From positions 186,001 through 250,000 of the forward strand of contig NZ_JAGDFV010000001.1 of assembly GCF_017497985.1 (NCBI RefSeq): DNA of 64,000 nt, written 5' to 3'. This stretch comes from Meiothermus sp. CFH 77666. GTDB taxonomy: Bacteria; Deinococcota; Deinococci; Deinococcales; Thermaceae. The notes under the pieces were generated by a model, which had not been told where the DNA came from, ran no database searches, and saw nothing but the letters and a program-made list of their open reading frames with translations. Shown one piece after another: positions 35,873 through 44,293 of the stretch (positions are counted from its first letter, which is position 1; each line of letters opens with the position of its first letter). Made by a program: the position numbers and the translations under genes.

Positions 35873-38800
35873 ATGAAGATCGAGCGACTTATCCTGCAAG
35901 GCTTCAAATCCTTTGGCGAACGCACCAGCCTCGAGTTTGGCCCGGGCATCTATGGCATTGTGGGCCCCAACGGCTCCGGTAAGAGCAACCTGGTGGAGGC
36001 GCTGCGCTGGGTGGTGGGGGCGCGTGCGCGGGAGCTGCGGGGGGAAGAGGCCCTTTCGCTGTTGTTCCACGGCTCTGACGGTAAAGCGCCGCTGGGGTTT
36101 GCCGAAGTGGGCCTCGAGCTGGGGGGCAACGGCCAGCGGGTGAACCTGAGCCGCCGCCTCGAGCGCGACGGCAATAGCGAGATACGCCTCAACGGCTCGC
36201 GCAGCACCCTGCGACAGGTGGAGCAGGCTCTGATGGGCACGGGGCTTTCCCGAACCGGTTACGCCATTGTGGGGCAGGGCGAGGTGGGGCAAATTTTGCA
36301 GGCGGGGCCTGAGGTACTGCTTTCCTACCTGGAGGAAGCCGCCGGTCTGCGGGCCGTCACCCAGGCCAGCAAAACCGCGCACGAACGTTTGGAGAGTGCT
36401 ACCCTCGAGCTGCAAACCCGTATCCAGGAACTCTCCGAGCGCAAGGCCTCGGTAGCCGAAAAAGCCCAGCAGGCCGAGGTTGCCCGCAGGGCCGCTACCC
36501 TGGCCGCCCGCAGCCTGGTGCTGCGCCGCAGTGTGCTGGCCGCCCGTATTCGCGAAGCCGACCAGGAGGCCAAAGCTGCGCGGCAGAAAGCCCAGGCGCT
36601 GGAACAGGAGCGCACCGAGGCCAGCCAGCGTTTGCGCGAACTCGAGGCCGAGAAAAGCCAGGCCCTGGAGGCCCTGGAAGCCGCCCAGAATGCCCACAGC
36701 GAGGCCCTAAGGCAAGCCGAGGCCCTGAGCGGCGAGCTGCGGCTGGCCGCTCAGGAGCAGGCTTCGCTCGAGGCACTGTTGCGCCGCCTGGCGCAGGACA
36801 TGGCCGAAAGCGAAACCAGACTGACCCGGCTGCGCTCGCTCCCGGAGCCTGTAGCCCCCGGCGAGCCGGAGCCCAGCGCTGAGGCCACCCGGGGCTACCA
36901 GCAGCGCTTACAGGACCTGCAAGCTGCCATACAGGCTGAAGAACGGCGGCTGAAGGAACAGCAGCAAGCCTTCGAGCGCTACCTGCAAGCCCAGGCCACC
37001 TACGAGGCACAGAAACTGGCCTACGAGCAGATGCTGGCCCAAAAAGCCGCCCTCGAGGCCGACCAGGGCCGTCTCGAGGCCGAATTGAAACACCTGCAGG
37101 AGCAGCTTGCGATGGCGCAGGCCCGTGAAAACGAGCTTCGCGCTCAGTTGAATGAACTGGTCAGGCAAGAAGGCCAGACCCTGAGCGAGGCCCGTGCAGC
37201 CGATGCCGAAGCCCGCCGCCTCGAGGCCACGCTGCGTTCCGGCTCCGACCTGGCCGAGGGCCCCAAGCGAGCCCGCGAGGCCGGCATTCCGGGCCTGATG
37301 GGGGTGGTGGCCGATCTGCTGCAGGTGCCCGCTGGGCTCGATCTGGCCATCGAAGTAGCGATGGGCGGGCGAATGCAATGGGTGCTGACCGAGCACGAGC
37401 AGGCTGCCCAGGCCGCTGTGCAGCACCTCAAACAGCACGGGGGCCGGGCGACCTTTCTGCCGCGCACCCTGCTGCGAACCTTCCGGGAACGGGAGCGCGA
37501 CTGGAGCAAGGAGCCAGGCGTGGTGGGGGTGGCCCGCCGACTGGTGCAGCTACCGGCCTGCCCCGAGGCCCTGCCCACGCTGCTAGGCGAGACCCTGGTA
37601 ATGGAAAACCTGGAGGCTGCGCTTGCCCTGGCCAGGGCGCATCCCGACCATCCGCGCATCGTCACCCTGGAAGGCGAGTTGCTAGAGGCGAACGGAGCCA
37701 TCACGGGGGGGCGCGTGCAGCGCGGCGGGCAGATGCTCACCCTGCGCCGCCGGTATCAGGAAGTAAAGGCCGAAGCCCTTCGACTGAACACCGAGGCCGA
37801 AGCCCTGCAAACCCAAACCAAAAGCCTGCGGGCCGAACTGGCCAGCCTCGAGGTATCCCAGTTGCAGCGCCGTCAGACCGAGCTGGGTTCCGAGCTCAAA
37901 GCGGTGCAAAAAAGCCTGGCCCGACTCTCGCAAAACGCCGTTCCACTAGCGCCACAGCCCGTACCCCCACCCCAGCCCGAACGCCTGCAAGCCCTGCGCC
38001 ATGAGCGCGAGGTGCTCAGCATGCAGGTTACCCAGGAGCGTGAGCTGGCCGCGCAGTGGCGGCGCTACCGAGAGGATCTCGAGCGCTACCACCAGGCCCA
38101 GAAAGAAATGGGTGAACTCGAGGCCCGCCTGCACCACCTGCGAACCGAGCAGGCCGAGTTAGCCCAGAAGCTCACCGCTACCCAGGCCCGTAAAGCCGAA
38201 CTCGAGCAGGCCCAGCGCGGCCTGAACCTGCGCCAGCTTGAAAGCGCTCTGCACACTGCCCGGGGCCGAACTCGAGCGCTGTCGGAGGAAGAAACCCGGC
38301 TGATCGGGCGCACCAACCAACTTCTAACCGACCTCGAGGCCCTTCACCTGACCCAGGCCCGGCGCGAGGCCACCATCGAGACCCTACAGCAAGAACTGAC
38401 CGAGCTGCCCCCGGGGCCGGTGGAGGAAGGTTCCTCGCGCAGCCTGGCCCGCGCCCTCTCGGAAACCGAGGCCGCCCTGGAAGCCCTGGGCCCCATCAAC
38501 CACCTGGCCGAGCAGGAATACGCCCTTCTGAGCGAGGACATCCAGAAGCTCGAGGTAGCCTTGCAGGAGTCGGAAGAGGTCGTGCGCAAGCTGGAGGCCG
38601 AGCTGCGCGGGGTAGAGTCCGAGTACCGCGAACGAATGCATCAGGTTTATGCGGTGTTCAAGGAAAAATTCGCCCACTACGCCAGCGCCTTACTCGACGC
38701 CGAGGTCAAGCTCGAGCGCACCCATCATGGCCTGGATCTGGTGCTCAAGCCCGCCGGCAAGCGCACGGTGAACCTGAACCTGCTCTCCATGGGCGAGCGA

Positions 38801-39091
38801 ACTATGGGCGCTCTGGCTTTTTTATTCGCCTTATCGGAGATAGGGGAGAGCAACACCACCGGCGCAGGCGGTTTGCCCATTGCCGTTCTTGACGAGGTGG
38901 ACGCGCCGCTGGACGAGGCTAATATACAGCGCTTTTGCCGCTTCTTGCAGCACTTCAAAGGCCAGACCCAGTTTATACTGGTCACCCACCAGAAGCGCAC
39001 CATGGAAGCCTGCGATGCCCTCTACGGCGTGACTACCGACAGGGGCCTGAGCCGGGTGTACAGCATCAAGCGCGAGGAAGCTATTACCTGA
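35873..39091 (+). CDS. smc: Chromosome segregation protein SMC
   Basis: A 1072-residue SMC ATPase with Walker A GPNGSGKSNLVEALRW near the N-terminus, two long coiled coils (~150-440 and ~610-870), a hinge (~455-600, GIPGLMGVVADLL...NGAITGGRVQRGGQM), a signature motif and Walker B AVLDEVDAPLDEANI. The ABC signature reads LSMGER rather than the usual LSGGE. It is shorter than many SMCs (~1180) and close to Thermus length. scpA and scpB are not in the window. Confidence 0.94.
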   Translation: MKIERLILQGFKSFGERTSLEFGPGIYGIVGPNGSGKSNLVEALRWVVGARARELRGEEALSLLFHGSDGKAPLGFAEVGLELGGNGQRVNLSRRLERDGNSEIRLNGSRSTLRQVEQALMGTGLSRTGYAIVGQGEVGQILQAGPEVLLSYLEEAAGLRAVTQASKTAHERLESATLELQTRIQELSERKASVAEKAQQAEVARRAATLAARSLVLRRSVLAARIREADQEAKAARQKAQALEQERTEASQRLRELEAEKSQALEALEAAQNAHSEALRQAEALSGELRLAAQEQASLEALLRRLAQDMAESETRLTRLRSLPEPVAPGEPEPSAEATRGYQQRLQDLQAAIQAEERRLKEQQQAFERYLQAQATYEAQKLAYEQMLAQKAALEADQGRLEAELKHLQEQLAMAQARENELRAQLNELVRQEGQTLSEARAADAEARRLEATLRSGSDLAEGPKRAREAGIPGLMGVVADLLQVPAGLDLAIEVAMGGRMQWVLTEHEQAAQAAVQHLKQHGGRATFLPRTLLRTFRERERDWSKEPGVVGVARRLVQLPACPEALPTLLGETLVMENLEAALALARAHPDHPRIVTLEGELLEANGAITGGRVQRGGQMLTLRRRYQEVKAEALRLNTEAEALQTQTKSLRAELASLEVSQLQRRQTELGSELKAVQKSLARLSQNAVPLAPQPVPPPQPERLQALRHEREVLSMQVTQERELAAQWRRYREDLERYHQAQKEMGELEARLHHLRTEQAELAQKLTATQARKAELEQAQRGLNLRQLESALHTARGRTRALSEEETRLIGRTNQLLTDLEALHLTQARREATIETLQQELTELPPGPVEEGSSRSLARALSETEAALEALGPINHLAEQEYALLSEDIQKLEVALQESEEVVRKLEAELRGVESEYRERMHQVYAVFKEKFAHYASALLDAEVKLERTHHGLDLVLKPAGKRTVNLNLLSMGERTMGALAFLFALSEIGESNTTGAGGLPIAVLDEVDAPLDEANIQRFCRFLQHFKGQTQFILVTHQKRTMEACDALYGVTTDRGLSRVYSIKREEAIT

Positions 39092-39107
39092 CTGCTAAAC
39101 TATAGCC

Positions 39108-39647
39108 ATGAACCCCACCCTGCTCAGCGTGAAGGAGTACTTAGAGCTCGAGGAGCGCGCAGAACTCCGCCACGAATATGTTGATGGGCGACTTCTAGCC
39201 ATGGCCGGGGAGACCCAGGAGCACGAAGACATTGTACTCAACCTGGTTGAAGCCCTCCGTCCGCTGGCCAGGGGCAAGGGTTGCAGGCTGTACACCACCA
39301 ACATCAAGTTGCAAGTTCGACCTACCCGATTCCGCTATCCCGATCTGATGGTGATTTGCAGCCCTAAGGTTGAGCCGAGAATTGAATTTGCCCCCTGCTT
39401 GATTGTGGAAGTTTTATCGGATAGCACCGAACAAACCGATCTCAGTGAGAAACTGAGTGAATACACTGCGCTGCCCAGCCTCGAACGCTACCTACTGGTC
39501 TCTCAGACCCACAAACTGGTTCTGGTCTATATCCGGCAGCCTGACGGCTGGCGGCTCGAGACCCTTGAGAATAGCGGCGAAGTTTACATCCCTTGTCTGG
39601 ATGTAAGCCTTACCCTCGAGGAAATTTACCGGGGACTTGCCCTTTGA
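39108..39647 (+). CDS. Uma2-family (DUF820) restriction-endonuclease-like protein
   Basis: A 179-residue PD-(D/E)XK-fold protein. It begins with the family pattern LSVKEYLELEERAELRHEYVDGRLLAMAGET and has the putative catalytic Asp in FRYPDLMVIC and Glu-x-Leu in CLIVEVLSDSTEQTD. Uma2 proteins occur in many copies in cyanobacteria and Thermaceae; biological function is unsettled. A TAAACT box (39096-39101) ends 6 bases before the ATG. Confidence 0.87.
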   Translation: MNPTLLSVKEYLELEERAELRHEYVDGRLLAMAGETQEHEDIVLNLVEALRPLARGKGCRLYTTNIKLQVRPTRFRYPDLMVICSPKVEPRIEFAPCLIVEVLSDSTEQTDLSEKLSEYTALPSLERYLLVSQTHKLVLVYIRQPDGWRLETLENSGEVYIPCLDVSLTLEEIYRGLAL

Positions 39648-39656
39648 TAGGTGAAT

Positions 39657-40091
39657 CTACTGCTTTGGGCGTACCATTTTGCCGTAAGGGAATGCAATTG
39701 CCAAGGCCCGGGCGATAACCAGAGCCAGTATGCCCGCACTCCAGACCAACACATCCGCACCCTTAATATCTCCCGAGAACAGCCCCAGCATCATCTCACG
39801 TAGAACAAATATCACTGCCACTTCAACCAAAATCTCGGCCCGGATGCGGTCGTACTCAAAGTAGTCCACAAAGGCCCGTACCAGCTCGAGCACCACTACC
39901 AATGAAAGGATATTTGTGACCAGATCTTTCAGGCCCAGACGAACCGTGGGCTGGCTGACCGCAAGGCCTAGGTCCATCAGGGTGCGCCCTACACTCACCA
40001 GCAGGCCTATCAGCAGGGCTACAAGTGCAAGGTTGAAGATAACCCGGGTGATGATCCGAAAAATGTTGAGCAAGTTTTGTTGGGTGATCAT
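39657..40091 (-). CDS. PsiE-like (phosphate-starvation-inducible) membrane protein
   Basis: A 144-residue protein with four membrane helices. Helices 1-2 carry LALVALLIGLLVSVG and NILSLVVVLELVRAF, followed by VDYFEYDRIRAEILVEVAVIFVLREMMLGLFSG, the core of the PsiE family. Function is unknown; in E. coli psiE responds to phosphate starvation. It overlaps the recombinase gene upstream by 4 bases (ATGA), so the two are cotranscribed. Confidence 0.8.
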   Translation of the reverse strand: MITQQNLLNIFRIITRVIFNLALVALLIGLLVSVGRTLMDLGLAVSQPTVRLGLKDLVTNILSLVVVLELVRAFVDYFEYDRIRAEILVEVAVIFVLREMMLGLFSGDIKGADVLVWSAGILALVIARALAIAFPYGKMVRPKQ

Positions 40092-41110
40092 GCGTCCTCC
40101 AACTTGTCCACCACCTCAAACAACCCTTCCAGATCCATTTTGGCGTAGATGGCGCTGGTGTTGATGTTGGTGTGCCCCAGCAGCCTTGCCGTGGCGTGCA
40201 GGTCGCGGCTAGCCCGGTAGAAGCGCGTTCCGGCGGTGTGCCGCAGCATGTGGGCCCCGTAGTAGCGCTTGGGAAAGCCCAGGGTTCGGTAATGTCGGTT
40301 CAGGATTTTCCGCAAGGTTTTGTCGGTCATGGCCTGGCCGCTGGCCTTGCGCCCCCCCAGGTTGACGAGCAAAGCCCGCTCGCCCGCAGCAGCGTGCACC
40401 AGCCGAAGTTTCAGCCAGCCCTCTAGCTCCCGCACCAGTGCGCGTGAGAGGGGCACGCTGCGCTGTTTGCCGCCCTTACCGTTGCGGATAAGCAAGAGCC
40501 GCTCCTCGAGATGCACATCCTCCACCCATAAGTTAACAAGTTCACTAATACGCAGCCCGGCCTCGGCCATGAGCCGCACCGCCAGGCGATCCCGGTAGGT
40601 TTGGGGCTCGCCGCCCGCAAGGTACGCTAAGAGCTTCTGGTACAGGCCCTGAGGCAGGGCCGGGCGACGTTCTTCGGGGGGTGTGGGGTCTTTGGGCGAG
40701 CGTACCTGCGGTAGCTTGGCAGCACCCGCCCACTCGAGCGCCCGGTACAAAGCCCGCACGCCCGCCACGTAGGTTGCAATGGAGCCCGGCTTCAGGACTT
40801 GACCATCGGAGCCTGTCAGATGACCGCCCTGGGTTTGCAGGTCGGCGATGTAGCGGTCGAGGTCGTCGGCCTCGGCCTTCAGGATGTCGAGCGACTGCGT
40901 CTCCGACCAGGCCCAGGCCAGGAAGTCGCGCACCGCTAACTGATAGTTCTCCAGGGTTCTGGCGCTCAGGGTGGCGCGTTTGCGGCCCTTGAGCACCATG
41001 TAGGCCCGGAGCAGCTCGAGCAGACCTGACTCGTTGCGCTCGTGTGCCGCCCGAACGGCCTCGAGGCGGCGCTTGGTGGGGTTGTGCCAGTTGGCAAGCG
41101 GCACCAGCAT
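40088..41110 (-). CDS. Tyrosine recombinase, XerC/XerD-like
   Basis: A 340-residue phage-integrase-family protein. An N-terminal SAM-like DNA-binding domain (~25-130) is followed by the catalytic domain with all expected residues: Arg in AGLRISELV, Lys in GKGGKQRSVPL, His-x-x-Arg in HMLRHTAGT, His in LLGHTNI and the nucleophile Tyr in AIYAKM. It could be the chromosome-dimer recombinase of this lineage or a domesticated integrase. No attachment site or phage genes are nearby. ATG 41110 is preferred because TATACT (minus, 41117-41122) is 6 bases upstream. Confidence 0.85.
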   Translation of the reverse strand: MLVPLANWHNPTKRRLEAVRAAHERNESGLLELLRAYMVLKGRKRATLSARTLENYQLAVRDFLAWAWSETQSLDILKAEADDLDRYIADLQTQGGHLTGSDGQVLKPGSIATYVAGVRALYRALEWAGAAKLPQVRSPKDPTPPEERRPALPQGLYQKLLAYLAGGEPQTYRDRLAVRLMAEAGLRISELVNLWVEDVHLEERLLLIRNGKGGKQRSVPLSRALVRELEGWLKLRLVHAAAGERALLVNLGGRKASGQAMTDKTLRKILNRHYRTLGFPKRYYGAHMLRHTAGTRFYRASRDLHATARLLGHTNINTSAIYAKMDLEGLFEVVDKLEDA

Positions 41111-41123
41111 GGTTCCAGTATAC

Positions 41124-41157
41124 AAAAAGCGCACTTATTTATCTAAGTGCGCTTTTT
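41124..41157 (-). terminator. Perfect palindrome with A/T tails at the recombinase promoter
   Basis: AAAAAGCGCACTTA (41124-41137), loop TTTATC, TAAGTGCGCTTTTT (41144-41157). Both strands look like intrinsic terminators. On the minus strand it sits between the SLH gene and the recombinase and runs straight into the recombinase -10 box. Confidence 0.75.
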
Positions 41158-41179
41158 ATTTCCGCCTTTTGAAAGCAAT

Positions 41180-41208
41180 AAACCCCAGGGAAAAGTCCTG
41201 GGGTTTTT
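41180..41208 (-). terminator. Intrinsic terminator after the SLH gene
   Basis: AAACCCCAGG, loop GAAAAGT, CCTGGGGTTT, with T-rich flanks in both directions (minus strand: TTTATTGC). Confidence 0.8.
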
Positions 41209-41236
41209 GACCAGATGCAATTCTACCAGTCTTGCT

Positions 41237-42880
41237 TCACCACAGCGGTTTGGAGAAGCTCAGTTTGACCAGCCCTTTTTCGGCCACAATGGCTTCACCA
41301 GGGTTCAGGATGGCCAGGCCTCTTGGTTTTTCCAGGCTCACCTCGAGAATCAGGCGCTTTGCAAGCGGCTTGACCGCCGGTCTGACCTCGAGGCCCGCCT
41401 CAGGAGAATCCCACTCCGTAAAGGCCAGGTCGTCAGCCTGGTTCAGATCCACGCTATAGACCCGGCTTTTCTGGCCGTCGTACTCGTGTATCAGCAGCAG
41501 CCGGGGCTTGGGCCAGGCCAGGCCCACCACCTCGTTTTTGGGGTTATCCAGCAGATAGGCATACTCGGCAAAAAGGCCGTCTGGATTAAGGCCCAGCAGC
41601 ACCAGCCGGAGCACCGGCGAGCTCGAGGCGGCCTCACAGCTAGGCACGCACAGGGGCCGCCCGCCAATCAGGGCCAGGTAGTTTCGGCTTTCATCCAGCG
41701 CAACACCCCCCAGCAGGCCCTTGTGAATACCCTGAGCAAAGACCGGCGGCAGTGCTTCCCGCGCACCTGTCTGCCCGATGGGCCCGTATACCCGGCTCTT
41801 CTGGGTTTTTGGGTCGAGGAACAAAAGCCGCTGGCCGCCCTCGAGCCAGGCCCAGCCCTCACTGGCCGCAGCGACGGCCTCGGCTATGGGGTAAAAGGCT
41901 TCGATGCTGGGCTGCTCAGACAGCCGCAACAAGGCCAGCGCACTCTCCCCCTCCCGGCGCAAGGTGACCCAGACCTGCCCATTTCGCATGGCCTGGCCGA
42001 GGTGTACCAGGGTATCCTCAAGGCTCAAGCCCGCCCAGGCTTCGGGTAGCGGTACGCGGGCCATTTCACCAAGCGTAAGCCTGGCCTGCTCGAGGGCGGG
42101 CTGGGCGCTGCTGGCCTGTACCAATGGCTCCGCAGGCTGCTGCGGGGCGGGGTTACGGGAAATGTTGGTCGGAGCCGGTTGGGCCGCCCCCTGCGCAACC
42201 GGCGGTGTAACAGTAGCCCTGGTTGGGTTCGATGGAGCCGTGGAGCTGTTTGCAGCTGCCTTGGGGTTGTTGGACGCAGCCGCCAGAGCGCTCAGGTGCT
42301 CATCGAGCTTCCAGAGCGAGTGGGCCATCTGATAGCGGCTGACCGCCTCGCTCCCCCGAAACAGTCCATCCGAGCCAAGGGGCATAATCTGAAGGGCCAC
42401 CATCCGCAGCACTGCGGCCTCGGCCCAGTGGGCTGCGGGCAGGTCATCGGGTCGGACGAGCTTGGCGGGCGCAGCCAGGCCCAGGCGTTGGGTGAGTTTG
42501 TCCAGCACCACTGCCAGCTGATACCGGGTCAGCAACGAGGTTCCGCGGTAGGTCTGATCCGGGAAACCCTGCACAAGCCCCTCCCCTACCATCCGGCGGA
42601 TGCCGGGCAGGGCCCAGTGGTTGGGCTTCACGTCCTTGAAGCGCACCTCGGCCTCCTGGGCGGCCAGAGGGCTGTCGGCCAGTACCCGTGCAAGGGTGGT
42701 GGCCAGTTGAAAACGATCCAGCCGCACCTCACCCTTGAACAAGCCCCCCGGAAAGCCCTGCAGCCAGCCTCGAGCGGTCACCTGGCCCACCGCCTGGGCC
42801 GCCCAGTGGTCGGCGGGCACATCGTTTGGCATCGCTAACGCAGTCGTTACAAAAAACGTTACAAACATCAAAAATCTCAT
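41237..42880 (-). CDS. SLH-domain envelope protein with C-terminal propeller-like region
   Basis: A 547-residue exported protein with a signal peptide (MRFLMFVTFFVTTALA). Three SLH domains (~17-195; DVPADHWAAQAV, DVKPNHWALPGI, DLPAAHWAEAAV, each with GF/GL-x-G and TRYQLA/SRYQMA) bind secondary cell-wall polymer. An Ala/Pro/Thr-rich linker (~200-255) leads to a C-terminal part of repeated beta units that looks propeller-like, but I cannot name it. It likely links the outer envelope to peptidoglycan. ATG 42880 begins the signal peptide. Confidence 0.82.
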   Translation of the reverse strand: MRFLMFVTFFVTTALAMPNDVPADHWAAQAVGQVTARGWLQGFPGGLFKGEVRLDRFQLATTLARVLADSPLAAQEAEVRFKDVKPNHWALPGIRRMVGEGLVQGFPDQTYRGTSLLTRYQLAVVLDKLTQRLGLAAPAKLVRPDDLPAAHWAEAAVLRMVALQIMPLGSDGLFRGSEAVSRYQMAHSLWKLDEHLSALAAASNNPKAAANSSTAPSNPTRATVTPPVAQGAAQPAPTNISRNPAPQQPAEPLVQASSAQPALEQARLTLGEMARVPLPEAWAGLSLEDTLVHLGQAMRNGQVWVTLRREGESALALLRLSEQPSIEAFYPIAEAVAAASEGWAWLEGGQRLLFLDPKTQKSRVYGPIGQTGAREALPPVFAQGIHKGLLGGVALDESRNYLALIGGRPLCVPSCEAASSSPVLRLVLLGLNPDGLFAEYAYLLDNPKNEVVGLAWPKPRLLLIHEYDGQKSRVYSVDLNQADDLAFTEWDSPEAGLEVRPAVKPLAKRLILEVSLEKPRGLAILNPGEAIVAEKGLVKLSFSKPLW

Positions 42881-43026
42881 GATTGCAATACTAGAAGGCT
42901 CAACACACCTTATTCGTGCATTTGTCACAGGAAATCGTTACGTGTTCTCACCCAGTTTCATCAAAGCTTAAGCCAATGTTGAGTTAACACCGGGGTTCAG
43001 AAATGGACTTTCTATACTCCGGGCAT

Positions 43027-43374
43027 ATGGAAACCAATTTCGTGACGGCTCTGCTAATGGCTGGTCTGGTGTTCTTGATTTTGTTCTCGATCTGGTATCC
43101 GCAGGCACAAAACCATAAGGTAGACCAGGGGGTACGGGCCCTGGCCCGCATGTCGCGCCACGCCAGGCGGCACAACACCCTGGTGCGCTATCACAACGGC
43201 GTGCCCTTCGTCGTGACCCATCAGCGCCGGGGTCTGGTTTACATGTACGCCGGCAAATTTGTGACTCGAGACCAACTGGTCAAACTGCTGGGCAGTGAAG
43301 ACACTGTGCGTCGAGCTGAACAGGAGGAGTCGCAGGTAGCGCCCAATCCCACCCGCCTAACTATCCCTGGCTAA
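43027..43374 (+). CDS. Small single-pass membrane protein, paralogue of 32109-32465
   Basis: A 115-residue protein with an N-terminal membrane helix (LLMAGLVFLILFSIW) and a basic cytoplasmic part, RMSRHARRHNTLVRYHNGVPFVVTHQRRGLVYMYAGKFVTRDQLVKLLG, clearly related to the protein at 32109. TATACT (43013-43018) lies 8 bases before the ATG, the same leaderless arrangement as its paralogue. Function unknown; perhaps a lineage-specific envelope or signalling factor. Confidence 0.68.
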   Translation: METNFVTALLMAGLVFLILFSIWYPQAQNHKVDQGVRALARMSRHARRHNTLVRYHNGVPFVVTHQRRGLVYMYAGKFVTRDQLVKLLGSEDTVRRAEQEESQVAPNPTRLTIPG

Positions 43375-43398
43375 ACATGCCCAGGAGCGCATGTGGTA

Positions 43399-43465
43399 CA
43401 CAAACGTTGCCGCCCACGAAAACGAAAATGCGTTTGGGCCCAGACGCATGTTTTCGAGTTCCCAG
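43399..43465 (-). repeat. 67-bp hairpin element, copy 1
   Basis: On the minus strand it starts CTGGGAACTCGAAAACATG and ends GGCGGCAACGTTTGTG, with an inner hairpin ATGCGT..ACGCAT followed by TTTTCGTTTTCG. 59 of 67 positions match the copy at 60399-60465 by my alignment. In this orientation it directly follows the IclR gene. Confidence 0.75.
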
Positions 43466-43474
43466 ATTGCCCAG

Positions 43475-44293
43475 CTAGGGAGCCAGCATAGAGTAAATGA
43501 CAGGGTTCCGACTCAAAGCCACGGCTATGCGCTGGGCGGCTGCGCGCAGTTCTGGAAGGCGCTCGTCCACCAACTTTTCGGGGGTAACAAGTCCGGTGTA
43601 GCCCGATGTGTTGATGGCCGCAACCGTAGTGCCATCAGGTGCACGGATAGGAACCGCCAATGCCGTTACACCATAATCTAGCTCGTCTACGGTGCTAGCA
43701 TAGCCTAGCTGACGCACCTGCTGGATAATTCGCCTTAGTTCGCTCTTGTCAGTGATCGTGCGGCTTGTCAGAGGTACTGGATTCAGCTCGGACAGCCAGG
43801 TGTCCAGGCGCTCCTCGCTCAAACCTGCCAGCAAAACCCGCCCCAAGGAGGTGGCGAAAGCCGGATAACGCGCCCCTACATGTGCAGCTGCCCGTCGTGC
43901 TCGCTGTACTGAGTAATGAGCTACGTACAAAACATCATGACCATACAGTGTGGCAACAGAGGAAGCATCGCCAAAGGCCTCTACCAGGGCTCGGAGTTCA
44001 GGCAAAAACACCTCGTCTACCCGCGCAGCAAAATAAAAGGCCGAGCCTATACCCAATACCCTCGGTCGTAAGTAGTAACGCTTACCCACCTGGCCCACAT
44101 AGCCAAGGGTTTTGAGAGTGATCAGACTCCGACGAACCGCAGCCGGGGGCAGGCCAGTCCGGCGAGCGATATCGCTCAGGGTCATCTCGCTGTGATAAGC
44201 ATCGAAAGCTTCCAAAACCGCAAGACCTCTGGCAAATGCCTCCACAAATTCTGCTGGACGCTCTGTTTCGGGGGTTGGGAGTTGAAGCTTCAT
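43475..44293 (-). CDS. IclR-family transcriptional regulator
   Basis: A 272-residue regulator with an N-terminal winged helix (GLAVLEAFDAYHSEMTLSDIARRTGLPPAAVRRSLITLKTLGYV, ~25-75) and a C-terminal effector domain (~90-260, ARYPAFATSLGRVLLAGL...DYGVTALAVPIRAPDGTTVAAINTSGYTG). PcaR/PobR/PcaU-type IclR regulators control aromatic acid catabolism, matching the adjacent ring-cleavage dioxygenase. It overlaps that gene by 4 bases and is cotranscribed with it. A TTTTCG-N5-CGAAAA palindrome at 45232-45248 is the likely operator. Confidence 0.9.
   Translation of the reverse strand: MKLQLPTPETERPAEFVEAFARGLAVLEAFDAYHSEMTLSDIARRTGLPPAAVRRSLITLKTLGYVGQVGKRYYLRPRVLGIGSAFYFAARVDEVFLPELRALVEAFGDASSVATLYGHDVLYVAHYSVQRARRAAAHVGARYPAFATSLGRVLLAGLSEERLDTWLSELNPVPLTSRTITDKSELRRIIQQVRQLGYASTVDELDYGVTALAVPIRAPDGTTVAAINTSGYTGLVTPEKLVDERLPELRAAAQRIAVALSRNPVIYSMLAP

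Noticed and set aside
39976-41110. Integrated phage or genomic island suggested by the tyrosine recombinase.
   Set aside because: No tRNA target, attachment repeats or phage genes lie nearby, and its partner is a PsiE protein; a resident Xer-type enzyme is simpler.
42844-42866. GTTACAAAAAACGTTAC near 42846 looks like the GTTACAAAAAACGTAAC before the paralogous gene at 32109, suggesting a shared operator.
   Set aside because: The 42846 copy lies inside the signal-peptide codons of the SLH gene (Val-Thr-Phe-Phe-Val-Thr), so the match is better explained by coding.
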